A DNA stretch of 13,962 bases from an uncultured Eubacteriales bacterium (GTDB taxonomy: Bacteria > Bacillota > Clostridia > Peptostreptococcales > Anaerovoracaceae): positions 1 to 13,962 of the forward strand of contig CACYBO010000022.1 in NCBI GenBank assembly GCA_902772685.1. The letters run 5' to 3'. Shown here piece after piece: positions 1 to 8,561 of the stretch. Position numbers and translations under genes: made by a program. The number at the start of each line of letters is the position of its first letter. Position 1 is the first letter of the stretch. The notes below the pieces were generated by a model, which was not told the origin of the DNA, made no database searches, and worked only from the letters and a program-made list of their open reading frames with translations.

Positions 1-1480
1 CGCAGTAATGAACCTGCAGGATCTGATGGTCTATTACTGCTGTCGCATTGGGTTCCAGCCGGTCGGATCCGTAATGGAGGCCTGCGATTTCTTTTGTTTC
101 AACCGACCCAATCGGGAAGCTTTTCCCCAGCAGGTTGAAGTTCTCATCGAAAGCGCTCAGTACATCACCCGTTCCATCGTTAGTCTCAATGTAATAGATC
201 TTATATTCGTCGTCATACGCCATCCTCCACACCCTGGAGCCGTCCGTTACCGGAGTGATCCAGGATTCGAATTCAAGCGTATCCGCGTCGATAACTGCAA
301 TCTGATGGGCAAGATCACCATTACCGGTGACTGAGTATATCTTATTCGTGTCCGGATTGTAGCAAAGGGAGTTCCCGTGCCCGCCGCCCTCGATAATGGT
401 CGAGAACGATTCCCCGTTTCTCGGGTCTCCTTCGATCGCAAATACTTCCGCCTCCACATCAGCACCATTCGTAATACTCACTGCCGTCAGCACGAGGTCC
501 GTGTCATCCGTCACGTTCTCATAATTGTCGCAAAATGCCAATACGATCCGGTCGTTTGTGGAATCATAACACCCGCCCTGTAGGCGGTAGTCCCTGATGT
601 TAAAGATGGACGCATCGAACTGTCCGACCAGTCTCTCGACGGGGGCGTCATCCCGGAGGTTCCTGCTGATGACGAGCTTCTTATTCGGGTATGTACCGGC
701 ATCCGATATTACTATGCTGTCATCCGAAAAAAGAACGCTCGTCAGTTTGTAATTACCTCCCGGAATAACAACCTTCTTCCCGCTTGCAAGAGCTGACTGG
801 AAAGCGGTGGTATCATCATCGTTCCCGTTGCCCTTTGCCCCGTACATCTGCGGCGTGACATATCCGGCGTCAAAAGCGATGGCGTTATAGCTCGAATTGA
901 AACCCAGGAACTTTGCTGCATCGCCCGGCAGAGCCAGCATCGAGGCAAGGGTCCTGAGCTCGTCCGGCATAGACTCGATATTCTCTACTGCGCTCAGCGC
1001 ATCCTCAGCTGCCTGTGTTGCGGCATCCGTGGCCGTTTCCGCTGCTTCCGTGGCAGCTTCCGCCGCTCTTGTTGCCTCTTCAGCACGCTCGCGGTTCAGC
1101 TCCACGTAATTTATGATGCTATCCGATTCGGCCCCGTCCTCAATCGGTGACTTCTCCACGTCAAGGATAAAGTTCGCGGTTGCCCGCCGGCCCGATGATT
1201 TTGTTATAACAATCTCAGCTATGCACGGCCCCCACATGGCGGTCATCTGCTCTTCGAGCGTAACCGTCACCGTATTCCCGCTCAGAGTAACAGTATCTCC
1301 GCTGCTGTAGATCGTATCGTCCGATTTGCCGATGTCGATGCGTGCCGTGCATTCCGCCAGGCTGAAAGCGGTATTCCCGTCATACAGTTCAAAGCTGATC
1401 GCATAACCGGCATCGTACTGGTTGACCGGCACGACGACAGGCGCGTCGCCCGGGATCATGTTGAGTTTATAAGTTGCCAT
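1..1480 (-). CDS. Baseplate / receptor-binding protein: BppU-like head, tailspike cap, propeller-like part (partial)
   Basis: Starting at 1480 (GGAGG seven bases upstream, TAATG overlap with the hub gene), the frame is open for 493 codons and runs off the left edge. Residues of about 1-118 look like the BppU N-terminal domain that attaches baseplate proteins to the tail (MATYKLNMIPGD; IAEIVITKSSGRRATANFILDVEKSPI). An Ala/Glu helix (about 123-175) follows, probably a trimeric coiled coil. Residues 207-250 carry the tailspike / pectate-lyase-3 entry motif (YVTPQMYGAKGNGND, then TTAFQSAL and KKVVIPGGNYKL). After that, instead of obvious beta-helix rungs, there are recurring Y(D/N)..(D/N)(R/K)I(V/Y) segments at about 305, 374 and 421, which suggest a beta-propeller. 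It likely binds the host surface; any enzymatic activity is not shown. Confidence 0.85.
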   Translation of the reverse strand, partial: MATYKLNMIPGDAPVVVPVNQYDAGYAISFELYDGNTAFSLAECTARIDIGKSDDTIYSSGDTVTLSGNTVTVTLEEQMTAMWGPCIAEIVITKSSGRRATANFILDVEKSPIEDGAESDSIINYVELNRERAEEATRAAEAATEAAETATDAATQAAEDALSAVENIESMPDELRTLASMLALPGDAAKFLGFNSSYNAIAFDAGYVTPQMYGAKGNGNDDDTTAFQSALASGKKVVIPGGNYKLTSVLFSDDSIVISDAGTYPNKKLVISRNLRDDAPVERLVGQFDASIFNIRDYRLQGGCYDSTNDRIVLAFCDNYENVTDDTDLVLTAVSITNGADVEAEVFAIEGDPRNGESFSTIIEGGGHGNSLCYNPDTNKIYSVTGNGDLAHQIAVIDADTLEFESWITPVTDGSRVWRMAYDDEYKIYYIETNDGTGDVLSAFDENFNLLGKSFPIGSVETKEIAGLHYGSDRLEPNATAVIDHQILQVHYC

Positions 1481-2586
1481 TACTCATCCTCCGTCGGTTC
1501 TTCCACCTCAATGTTTACATATTCCCCGAACGTCACTGTTGTATACTGGTCATCTTCCGATTCTTCGATGCTCTGCACCCTCGCCGATACATAGATCTGT
1601 CCGTCAGGGTCTGACAGCGGGACCGTATCCCCGACATTCAGCACAATATCCGGGTTGAGGATCTCTGTTGAATACTCTTCCAACATATGGTTGCGCTTCC
1701 GAAGCTCGGATACCGCCTTCACGAGGAGCATGCTCTTGCTCGTCGTATCATAAGTAAAGGACGCGTACACCCAGCCGCCTGCCGCTTCACCGCCCTTGTA
1801 CCTGCGCCAGTGCTCCCGGCCGGATCGGCTGTAAAGCCGCCCGTTCTGCAGATAAATATCCCCGTCGTCATGGTAGGCATCCTCCAGCGTGATGGGGCTG
1901 TCACTTCCTTCCGGCGTACCTCCTGACACATGGAGCGCCGAAGCAAATTCCGTCAGCGACCGCTTCACCCGGATGGGCGAAATATCCCTTCCGGCTACCA
2001 GCGGCTTTTTGATGATCCGCCCCCGCTTCTTCCGGATGTCGATATACATGCCAGTAATCCGAAGGCCGTCCATCTCGAAATTGAATTCCAGCTCAGCGCC
2101 GAAACTGTTCGCAATCGACAGGATCCTCTCCATGACCGTAGAGTCGGAATCCCATGAGAGAGTCCGGACATTGTTCGGGAACTCATTGATCCGGATGGTG
2201 AACCCCGAATCCGCAGTGAAGTGTTCGATGTACCATGCTATGGTATGCGGGTTCACTGCCGCCGTGGCAATCGCCGTTTCACAGATCAGGTCAATCCCGC
2301 CGCCTTCAAGGTGCATCCACACGCGCCCGTTCTCAGGCTCACCTTCTGACTCCAAAATCGTGAAAACCTGATAACTGCCCTGGCGTTTCCGGAAGACATA
2401 CCCTCCCGGCATGGCATAGCGTTCAGCTTTCCTGCGCATTCCTTCCGGATATTCCAGGTAGCATTCAATGATAGGCGCCCCCGTTCCGTTCTCGTCCTGG
2501 TAGACGTCGCCGGTAATCTCCATGCCCTCAGCTGCTCCGGCGATCCCGATCACACGCATATTCTTGTCTGCAAAATACGCAATCAT
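1480..2586 (-). CDS. Tail-associated hub protein (Tal / gp27-like)
   Basis: From the ATG at 2586, which overlaps the Dit stop (TAATG) and follows GGGAGG, the protein has 368 residues; an upstream in-frame ATG at 2595 sits too close to that site and is not used. Position directly after Dit, size, and internal segments (AWYIEHFTADSGFTIRINEF, VMERILSIANSFGAELEFNFEM, then PIRVKRSLTEFASALHVSGG and a C-terminal VLNVGDTVPLSDP with RVQSIEESEDDQYTTVTFGEY) fit the gp27-like hub of the prophage tail endopeptidase family. The hub closes the tail tube and opens on infection. Many homologues continue into a peptidoglycan hydrolase or fibre; this one ends after the hub, so those functions would be elsewhere. 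Its TAA overlaps the next ATG. Confidence 0.85.
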   Translation of the reverse strand: MIAYFADKNMRVIGIAGAAEGMEITGDVYQDENGTGAPIIECYLEYPEGMRRKAERYAMPGGYVFRKRQGSYQVFTILESEGEPENGRVWMHLEGGGIDLICETAIATAAVNPHTIAWYIEHFTADSGFTIRINEFPNNVRTLSWDSDSTVMERILSIANSFGAELEFNFEMDGLRITGMYIDIRKKRGRIIKKPLVAGRDISPIRVKRSLTEFASALHVSGGTPEGSDSPITLEDAYHDDGDIYLQNGRLYSRSGREHWRRYKGGEAAGGWVYASFTYDTTSKSMLLVKAVSELRKRNHMLEEYSTEILNPDIVLNVGDTVPLSDPDGQIYVSARVQSIEESEDDQYTTVTFGEYVNIEVEEPTEDE

Positions 2587-4259
2587 TATTCCCATGCCTC
2601 CCGGTACGTGAGCGTGTAGCTTTCGGGCTTCGCCCCGTTGTCTTCGGTGGTGGTCGCCGAGCACTCGATCCGGTTAAATCCCGGCTTCAGGGAGAACTCC
2701 GTCCATCGGTTGTCAACTGACCCAAGGTCAGGATTGATCTGCCCGTTGATGCGGATCGTGCCTGTGGAGCAGTCCACGCTCACATTGTCCGTCGACCGCA
2801 TGATCTCAATGATGGAATCAGCTGACGTACGTGTCGTGGCAATGATCCTCGCCGAAGCGAATCCCATGCCCGCCATCTGTTTCTGTCCAAGGATACGTGC
2901 CGCGGAAAAGACCGCATGCGTCGACATCGGGATGGACGTGGCATTCCCCGTCAGCAGTGAACTCGCGTCATACTCGTACTGACCCTCTCCGAGGAGGAAC
3001 GTGTACACCGTACCGAACCGGGTTATGCCGATGCCGTACCCGTCAGGACCTGCCACCGGGTTGCCGGCATCCGCCCGGAACCTTATCTTTTTGACTACAT
3101 CCCCGAAGACACAGAAATAAGCAGTAGCGTAAGGGCTCCCGACACCTGTCTTTTCCAGGATGATCTCCGCCTCTTCGGTTTCCTCATACGCTGTATTGTC
3201 CTGTGCGTCCTGCGTGGCAAAGACCAGCCCGAAATGCAGGTAACCTGTCTCCCGGAAATCATCCGCGTAAAAGAGCGGCTGTACCCGGCAGACATAATTC
3301 GTGCCGCTCGTCTGCGCTATAGCCTTTAGGCAAGTGAATCCCGTCACGCTCGAAGTGTCGACCGTTGTTTCTTCCTCGCCCTCTTCGTCGTCTTCGTCTA
3401 CGTCCGCCATCCCGTTTCCGCTCGGATAGGACGCGTCTATCCTCGCGAGGCTGAGGTATGAGGACCCACCGACCGTGACCACCTCCTCCGTGCCGTCAGG
3501 TGTACGTACCGGCATCATGATCGTTTCTTCGCCCTCACCGCGGGCGATGCTCCCTGGATAATCTGCGCTGAGCAGGTTATTCGGATTAGCGGTCAGGATC
3601 CTTGACCCGCGTGACAGATTGGATGTGGTTGCATCCGGAGTGCCGACCGCAACCATGTTCCCCGCGTCATCCGAGAACAGGAGCGTTTCCGTATTTGATC
3701 TCGTTATGGTATTGATCGTGGGGAACGCTTCGACCGTTCCATGGTACTCGATCTCGAATACCGCCCTGCCGTTCGCGGTATTAGCCGTAATGGTCTTTTC
3801 ACGGACGGCGTACTTGAACGGGTCCGCACAGAAAAACACCAGCTCGCCGCGCACGCACAGCTCGCCGGTGTCATTCACTTCGATGTCCGTCAGTGTGCCC
3901 GTGAAATATTTGTCCGGCTCATCATGAAAGATGAGCCTTGCCTCCTTCTCACGGACGATTTTCTTTAATGCATTGAATTTATCAATATAATCCCTGGCGT
4001 CCCTACTCTCCATCTGGAAGCCGACCCGGATTTCTCTGGGCTGCCGCCTTACGGAGCGGAACCTTGCCCCGTCCCTGCCGGATGTCTCTAAGCTGCTCAC
4101 TTCCCGGGTATTACCCTCACGCCCTGTCGTATAAAGCGTGTGGTATCCGGGGACCTGTTTTTCGATATACTGCCCATTAATGCACAGAGCCTCGGACGGA
4201 AGGTCTTCCAGCGGGAGCGTCAGATCTGTCGTGTCATAAAACCTGTATTTGGTTCCCAT
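2586..4259 (-). CDS. Distal tail protein (Dit), enlarged form
   Basis: 557 residues, starting at 4259 with GAGG five bases upstream and 22 bases after the tape measure stop. The N-terminal belt domain shows the siphovirus Dit pattern: REVSSLETSGRDGARF, a helix (DYIDKFNALKKIV), RLIFHDEPDKYFTGTLTDIEV and FFCADPFKY at about residues 140-150. The C-terminus (from about 490) also fits Dit: SVDCSTGTIRINGQ, then LKPGFNRIEC and a final TYREAWE. Dit usually has 250-300 residues; here about 200-250 additional residues lie between the two parts, beginning with an acidic linker (DVDEDDEEGEEE, about 283-295). This resembles 'evolved' Dit proteins with inserted carbohydrate-binding modules. Dit forms the hexameric hub platform at the tail tip. 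Confidence 0.88.
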   Translation of the reverse strand: MGTKYRFYDTTDLTLPLEDLPSEALCINGQYIEKQVPGYHTLYTTGREGNTREVSSLETSGRDGARFRSVRRQPREIRVGFQMESRDARDYIDKFNALKKIVREKEARLIFHDEPDKYFTGTLTDIEVNDTGELCVRGELVFFCADPFKYAVREKTITANTANGRAVFEIEYHGTVEAFPTINTITRSNTETLLFSDDAGNMVAVGTPDATTSNLSRGSRILTANPNNLLSADYPGSIARGEGEETIMMPVRTPDGTEEVVTVGGSSYLSLARIDASYPSGNGMADVDEDDEEGEEETTVDTSSVTGFTCLKAIAQTSGTNYVCRVQPLFYADDFRETGYLHFGLVFATQDAQDNTAYEETEEAEIILEKTGVGSPYATAYFCVFGDVVKKIRFRADAGNPVAGPDGYGIGITRFGTVYTFLLGEGQYEYDASSLLTGNATSIPMSTHAVFSAARILGQKQMAGMGFASARIIATTRTSADSIIEIMRSTDNVSVDCSTGTIRINGQINPDLGSVDNRWTEFSLKPGFNRIECSATTTEDNGAKPESYTLTYREAWE

Positions 4260-4281
4260 AGTATCCTCATGCTTTCAAATC

Positions 4282-7200
4282 TCAGCCCGTGGCAGCCCTC
4301 AGGCCGCGCCTCCTGTTCTCCGTCTTCCGGATCCCGTCGCCTGTCTTGACGGCCGCCCTGCCAATCTCCCTCTTGTCGAGGTATGTCCTGACAACAATCG
4401 TCTGCTCCCTGTGGTAGGACAGACTCTCATCCAGCCTGGCGTCAGCCCCGAACATGGATATATCCGCCCCGGCCCTTTCCATGATGCCTTCCGGAATGCC
4501 GGCAAGCCTCTCCGACTGTTTCTTTACAAATTCTTTCGTTTTCGCAAGACCAACCGCGAGGCCCATGCCCATCCAGTATCCGTCCTTCATCTCGACTTTA
4601 GCCGGGGAACCGACCTTTGCTTTTGCCTGGATTGCCTGATCCGCTGCGGCTGCCAGCGCTGAAGCCTGTGCCGCAACTGCTCCTGCCTGCGAGGCAAGAC
4701 CTGCCGCCAGTCCCTGACCGATGTAGGAGCCTGCAGAGTATGCCGAGCTGTAGCCGCCCTGCATAGCGCCTGTCGCAGCCGATACGAGCGAGGACGCCGC
4801 AGATGCCGCTGCTCCGGCTGCCGAAGCAATGCCGGAAGCGTACCGCTGTCCTGTTTGCTGACCGGCAACACCGGCCTGTACAGCACCGCGGTTCATGGTG
4901 GCGATAATCTGCGATACCGTCGAGGTGACCGTGGCTTTTGCCCTCGCCCCGCCGGCAGTGACTGCCGCATTCGTCTTGTCTGAACCGCTCTGGGCGGCAG
5001 ATGTTACACTGTCAGAACCGGACTGTACTGCAGATACTACGGCATTCATTACTCCGGTCACCGCACCTTCAAGAGCATTCATGCCGGATTCCACAATGGA
5101 GAGCGAGTTCTCCATCTGTTCAAGCGAGGACGCGGCTGAGCTTGCTTTGTCCGCAATTCCGGTAACAGAAGCTAGAACTGCCACGGCGGCTACAGAGAGT
5201 GCCGTCATTCCAACTGAGGATGCTGTTACGCCCGCCACCAGGGCGACAAACCCGGCGGCACCAGCTACAAGGCTTGCCGCTGCCGCAACCATGATTGCAG
5301 TGAACATCGTGAGTGAAGCCGTCAAAGCAACCAGTCCGGTTGAAACCAGCAATACGACCGCTGACATCGCCGTAAATCCTGCGGCTGCGGCCATTGCTCC
5401 TGCTCCAACAAGCGTAAGTCCTGCTCCCATGAGCGTTATGCCCGCAGCACAAACAAGAACGCCTGCGCCAAGCACGAGCACCGCAGCGCCGAGGACGAGC
5501 ACACACGCAGCTGCGACTACTGCCCCTGCTCCTGCCACAACGAGCCCGGCTCCAAGTACCAGTACCCCCGCTCCGGCAACAAGGGCGCCCGCTCCCATGA
5601 CGAGCAATGCCGCTCCCAATGCCGCGAATCCAGCCGCTGCGGACGTCCCGTATTCCGAAACAGTTGGAAGTGTGGATGCGATAATAGCAATAGCTGCCCC
5701 GGCAATCAATGCACCGACAGCCACAAGGAGAACTGCTGCTCCAAATGCGACAAGCCCCACTGCTCCTGCTGTAAGCGCAGGAGCCAGAAGAGCTGCGCCG
5801 ACTGCCAGAAGTGCCATGGCTGCCACCATCCCGAAAAACATAGCAATAGCAGGCGTCCCAGCGTTTGTAAGGGCAATAGCCGCTGCAGCCATAACTGCAA
5901 ATCCTACTGCCACAAGAAGGACAGCCGCACCAATCATAAGAAATGCAGATCCAGCCGCAGTCATCTGTGCCGACGTAGCGGCCGCATGTGTCACAAGCGC
6001 CATCATACCAAGCGAAAGAGCCGCAACGGCTACCACCAAACCAGCCATAACAGCTATTGCAGGTGCTCCTGCTCCTGCAAGCGCAATAGCTGACTGCGCA
6101 AGAAGTGCAAATGCCACTGCTGTCAATGCAAGTCCCGCACCGATCATCATGAAGGACTTGGCCGCCGCAAGCATGGGGCCACTCGTTTGTACCGCTGAAG
6201 ACCCTGCCTCTGTCATCCCGGAACTTACAGTGGACAGCCTGTTCCCAATCCCGCCGGCAATTGCTCCTGCGAGCGATGCGAACGCTCCACTTATCGTCAT
6301 TATGATTCCGCCGACGAAAGTGATCGCTTTGAATGCCATGAATCCCGCAACGATTTTCGGAATCAATGTGATCAGCTTCGCAATCTGATCGGAATGAGAT
6401 TCAATGAAGCCAGCCAGCGAGACAAGTGCATTCTCGACTACCTGACACACGTCAGAGAAGCTTTTCACGCTCGTCAATGAACCGAAATTGCTGTTCAGCT
6501 TGGCAAGGGATTTCCCCACCGCTGAAAAGGCTGACCCAAATGCCGCACCGACCCGCTTGGCGTGTAACATGAAATTATTGAAATACTTGGAAGCGTTTGA
6601 AACGAACGTCCCTAGCTTACCCTTTTCAAGGCTGGCATTGAGTCCGGATATCATATTCGTAGCACCTTGAACGACGTTCCGGAAACCCGGGGAAAGCTTG
6701 TTGAACATCGTTACTCCCAGACCTTCCATTGCCGATCCGAAAATTGTGACATCGCCTTTCAGGTTGTTCAGCTGCTCCGATGCCTGCTGTGCCGCTGATC
6801 CGGTTGCTGACCGAAGACCATCTTCGAACTCTTTAACTTTTTCTGTGGAAGAAACGCACATCTTGTCAAAAGCTTTCATGCCGTAGCTGGTGAAGATCGC
6901 CGCTTCTGCCGCTTTGCGCTCCTCATCCGTCATTCCGGACATTGCTTCATTCAATTCATCCACGACCGTGTTGAAATCTCTTGCTTTTCCCTGGCTGTCA
7001 TATACGCTTACACCAAGTTCTTTCAGTTTGTCAGCCGCCGCATCCGTCGGGGTATAAAGATCAGCCATCGCCCTGCTCATGGCCGTGGCGGCCTCAGAGC
7101 CGGTTACATTCTGCTCCGCCAGTCTCAGAAGGGCTATACACGTCCGATCCGCCTCCTGCCCATAGCTTGACGCAATGGCCGCACTGTCAGACATCGCCAC

Positions 7201-7770
7201 ACCGAGCATATTGACGTCCGTAGAAGCCAGTGTCGCACCTTTTGCGAACATATCGGCATATTTCTGAGCATTGTCGAAACTGTCCCCGAAGCCTTTAACC
7301 GTTCCGACGACCTGAGAAGCAGCTGAGTCAAGGTTATAGGAACCTGCAGCTGCAAGGTCGAGGATCGGCGCCATTGCCGCAATCTGCTGCTGTGCATCTA
7401 GCCCGGACATGGCCAGAACGTTAAATCCCTCCGCTGCCTGCGTGGCTGTGAAGGATGTGGTTGCCCCGAGTCTGGAAGCCTCGTTGATAATATCAGTGAT
7501 CTCGCTTTTCGACTTTCCCATCGTGGCTGCTATCTGGGAACCGGCCGCCTCGAAGGACATGCCGGAGTCCACGACGGTCGAGGCCATCGCTTTCACGCCG
7601 TTTGATACAAGGTCGACTGCTTTGCTCCCGATTGATGACATCACGCCAAACCCGATGCCGCCCATGAGCGTCTTCGACAATCCACCGACCTGACCGGCGA
7701 TCTGGCTGAAGGTCGAAGACATCTGCGACCCGTCTGCACTTAGTATTGCTCTCAGGCTGTAGTCACTCAT
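4282..7770 (-). CDS. Tail tape measure protein
   Basis: The largest gene, 1162 residues from an ATG at 7770 that overlaps the chaperone stop (ATGA); an in-frame upward extension lies within the chaperone gene and is not used. The N-terminal third matches the phage tail tape measure core (PhageMin_Tail / TP901 type): GATTSFTATQAAEGFNVLAM, DLAAAG, the SDSAAIASSYG stretch, ERKAAEAAIFTSYGMKAF. The middle (about residues 520-860) is extremely hydrophobic Ala/Gly/Val/Leu, including 12 tandem 7-residue units. The C-terminus carries VGSPAKVEMKDGYWMGMGLAVGL, common near tape measure ends. The protein sets tail length, is ejected first and helps DNA cross the membrane. At roughly 0.15 nm per residue a tail of about 170 nm is expected if uncut (inference). 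Confidence 0.95.
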   Translation of the reverse strand: MSDYSLRAILSADGSQMSSTFSQIAGQVGGLSKTLMGGIGFGVMSSIGSKAVDLVSNGVKAMASTVVDSGMSFEAAGSQIAATMGKSKSEITDIINEASRLGATTSFTATQAAEGFNVLAMSGLDAQQQIAAMAPILDLAAAGSYNLDSAASQVVGTVKGFGDSFDNAQKYADMFAKGATLASTDVNMLGVAMSDSAAIASSYGQEADRTCIALLRLAEQNVTGSEAATAMSRAMADLYTPTDAAADKLKELGVSVYDSQGKARDFNTVVDELNEAMSGMTDEERKAAEAAIFTSYGMKAFDKMCVSSTEKVKEFEDGLRSATGSAAQQASEQLNNLKGDVTIFGSAMEGLGVTMFNKLSPGFRNVVQGATNMISGLNASLEKGKLGTFVSNASKYFNNFMLHAKRVGAAFGSAFSAVGKSLAKLNSNFGSLTSVKSFSDVCQVVENALVSLAGFIESHSDQIAKLITLIPKIVAGFMAFKAITFVGGIIMTISGAFASLAGAIAGGIGNRLSTVSSGMTEAGSSAVQTSGPMLAAAKSFMMIGAGLALTAVAFALLAQSAIALAGAGAPAIAVMAGLVVAVAALSLGMMALVTHAAATSAQMTAAGSAFLMIGAAVLLVAVGFAVMAAAAIALTNAGTPAIAMFFGMVAAMALLAVGAALLAPALTAGAVGLVAFGAAVLLVAVGALIAGAAIAIIASTLPTVSEYGTSAAAGFAALGAALLVMGAGALVAGAGVLVLGAGLVVAGAGAVVAAACVLVLGAAVLVLGAGVLVCAAGITLMGAGLTLVGAGAMAAAAGFTAMSAVVLLVSTGLVALTASLTMFTAIMVAAAASLVAGAAGFVALVAGVTASSVGMTALSVAAVAVLASVTGIADKASSAASSLEQMENSLSIVESGMNALEGAVTGVMNAVVSAVQSGSDSVTSAAQSGSDKTNAAVTAGGARAKATVTSTVSQIIATMNRGAVQAGVAGQQTGQRYASGIASAAGAAASAASSLVSAATGAMQGGYSSAYSAGSYIGQGLAAGLASQAGAVAAQASALAAAADQAIQAKAKVGSPAKVEMKDGYWMGMGLAVGLAKTKEFVKKQSERLAGIPEGIMERAGADISMFGADARLDESLSYHREQTIVVRTYLDKREIGRAAVKTGDGIRKTENRRRGLRAATG
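5365..5616 (-). repeat. Twelve tandem 21-base / 7-residue repeats in the tape measure
   Basis: Residues 719-802 of the tape measure break into twelve 7-residue units of the pattern (G/A)A(G/A/C)xxxx, for example GAGALVA, GAGVLVL, GAGLVVA, GAAVLVL, GAGVLVC, AAGITLM, GAGLTLV. No unit contains a charged residue. Units vary at the DNA level, so the array is old or under coding constraint rather than a fresh duplication. Confidence 0.88.
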
Positions 7771-8533
7771 CGCCTCTGCCTTCCTTCCTTTCTCTTCTTC
7801 AGGAAATCGCCAAGACCGTCGAACATGCCTCCGCCTTTCTCCTTCTTCCTGCTCTTCTCGATATTCTTCCTCGCCGCATCCGCATTGTAGAAGCTCTTGA
7901 AACGCGGGAACGCAGTCTTCCAGTTTTTGCCTGACTTCTTCGTGCCTCTTGCACGCATGTTCTGCCATGCAAGGAAATGCACCCAGAATGACTTGTCATT
8001 CTCACGGTATTCCATCGCATCCATGAGCAGGAAAAAATCCGGCAGGTCGAGCTCTTCGAACTCCCCGACCGTATAGCCGAGATACCGCACGCAGTCCGTC
8101 AGGCATTTCCTGTAAAGGTCGCCCCATGTGTGCATCCCGTCCGCATCAGGCTTCAGCCTATTGCGTTCTTTGCTTCCAGCTCCGCCACTGCCTTCTCGAA
8201 ACTCTTCACCTTCTTCTTCAAGCAGTTGGCATTTTTTAAAAAATCCAGCGTGTCACTGAAAAGCGCCTCGATGTCGTCGCATTCCTCGATGTATTCCTCA
8301 AGCTTTTCCCTGGCAATGCGCGGTTCCTGTCCTTTGTTCATCTTGTCAAGGGCAGTGAGAAGGGATTCCGCATCCCCGTCATGCAGTCCTGCAAGGATGA
8401 AGTTCACGCCCACGTCCTGCTTCATGCCGTTCTGTACCTGTGTCTTAAGCGGCTCGACCTCGCGGATAAACGAGAACCCTGCCTTGAACTGATAAACCGT
8501 CCCCCCGATGGTAAGTTCCATTACGTTCGCCAT
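7767..8533 (-). CDS. Tail assembly chaperone, frameshifted long form (gpGT-like)
   Basis: The frame that is -1 to the short chaperone is open, without stops, from the slippery site (8231-8243) to TGA at 7767. A -1 shift there joins about 100 residues of the short form to about 155 residues of the second frame, giving a fusion of about 255 residues. The second part contains a helical segment (LYRKCLTDCVRYLGYTVGEF, LDLPDFFLLMDAM, FWVHFLAWQNMRARG) and a very basic C-terminus (KSRKKEKGGG, LKKRKEGRQRR). The only ATG early in this second frame (8135) has no ribosome binding site, supporting expression by frameshift. This matches the lambda G/GT arrangement found in most long-tailed phages. The stop overlaps the tape measure start (ATGA). 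Confidence 0.85.
8153..8533 (-). CDS. Tail assembly chaperone, short form (gpG-like, TAC family)
   Basis: This 126-residue protein lies between tail tube and tape measure genes. It starts with a beta hairpin (MELTIGGTVYQFKAGFSFIREVEPL) typical of phage tail assembly chaperones of Gram-positive phages, followed by helices. It should coat the tape measure during tail assembly and be absent from virions. The ATG at 8533 has AGGA close upstream; an ATG at residue 5 is an alternative. Codons 98-101 form a slippery run where a fraction of ribosomes shift to the -1 frame to make the longer GT form. Ribosomes that do not shift read on through a Lys/Glu helix and stop at 8153. Confidence 0.88.
   Translation of the reverse strand: MANVMELTIGGTVYQFKAGFSFIREVEPLKTQVQNGMKQDVGVNFILAGLHDGDAESLLTALDKMNKGQEPRIAREKLEEYIEECDDIEALFSDTLDFLKNANCLKKKVKSFEKAVAELEAKNAIG
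8231..8243 (-). other. -1 ribosomal frameshift slippery site TTTTTTAAAAAAT
   Basis: The zero-frame codons are GAT TTT TTA AAA AAT. Three overlapping X XXY YYZ heptamers are present: T TTT TTA, T TTA AAA and A AAA AAT. The codon positions place the downstream chaperone frame at exactly -1. I see no obvious strong downstream pseudoknot; the following bases are GA-rich (GAAGAAGAAGG). Confidence 0.85.
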
Positions 8534-8561
8534 GCTTCCTAATTCTCCCTCTGCTTATACT

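Noticed and set aside
8..1310. Several short plus-strand open frames at the left end
   Set aside because: The minus strand holds one uninterrupted frame from 1480 to the window edge with a clear start site and protein-like content; the plus-strand frames are shadows.
5365..5616. A CRISPR array or non-coding satellite, suggested by 21-base periodicity
   Set aside because: There are no identical repeats with unique spacers; the period is seven codons of a conserved coding frame.
4895..6388. A 497-codon Ala/Pro/Thr-rich open frame on the plus strand
   Set aside because: It is the antisense shadow of the Ala/Gly/Val-rich part of the tape measure, where GC-rich codons make stops rare on the opposite strand.
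7771..7968. A 66-residue upward extension of the tape measure
   Set aside because: It overlaps the chaperone GT frame, is charged and low in structure, and has no ribosome binding site. The ATG at 7770 overlaps the chaperone stop and starts the usual tape measure N-terminus.
7767..8135. A separate gene starting at the ATG at 8135
   Set aside because: No ribosome binding site is present, the frame is open further upstream to the slippery site, and the gene order calls for a frameshifted chaperone.
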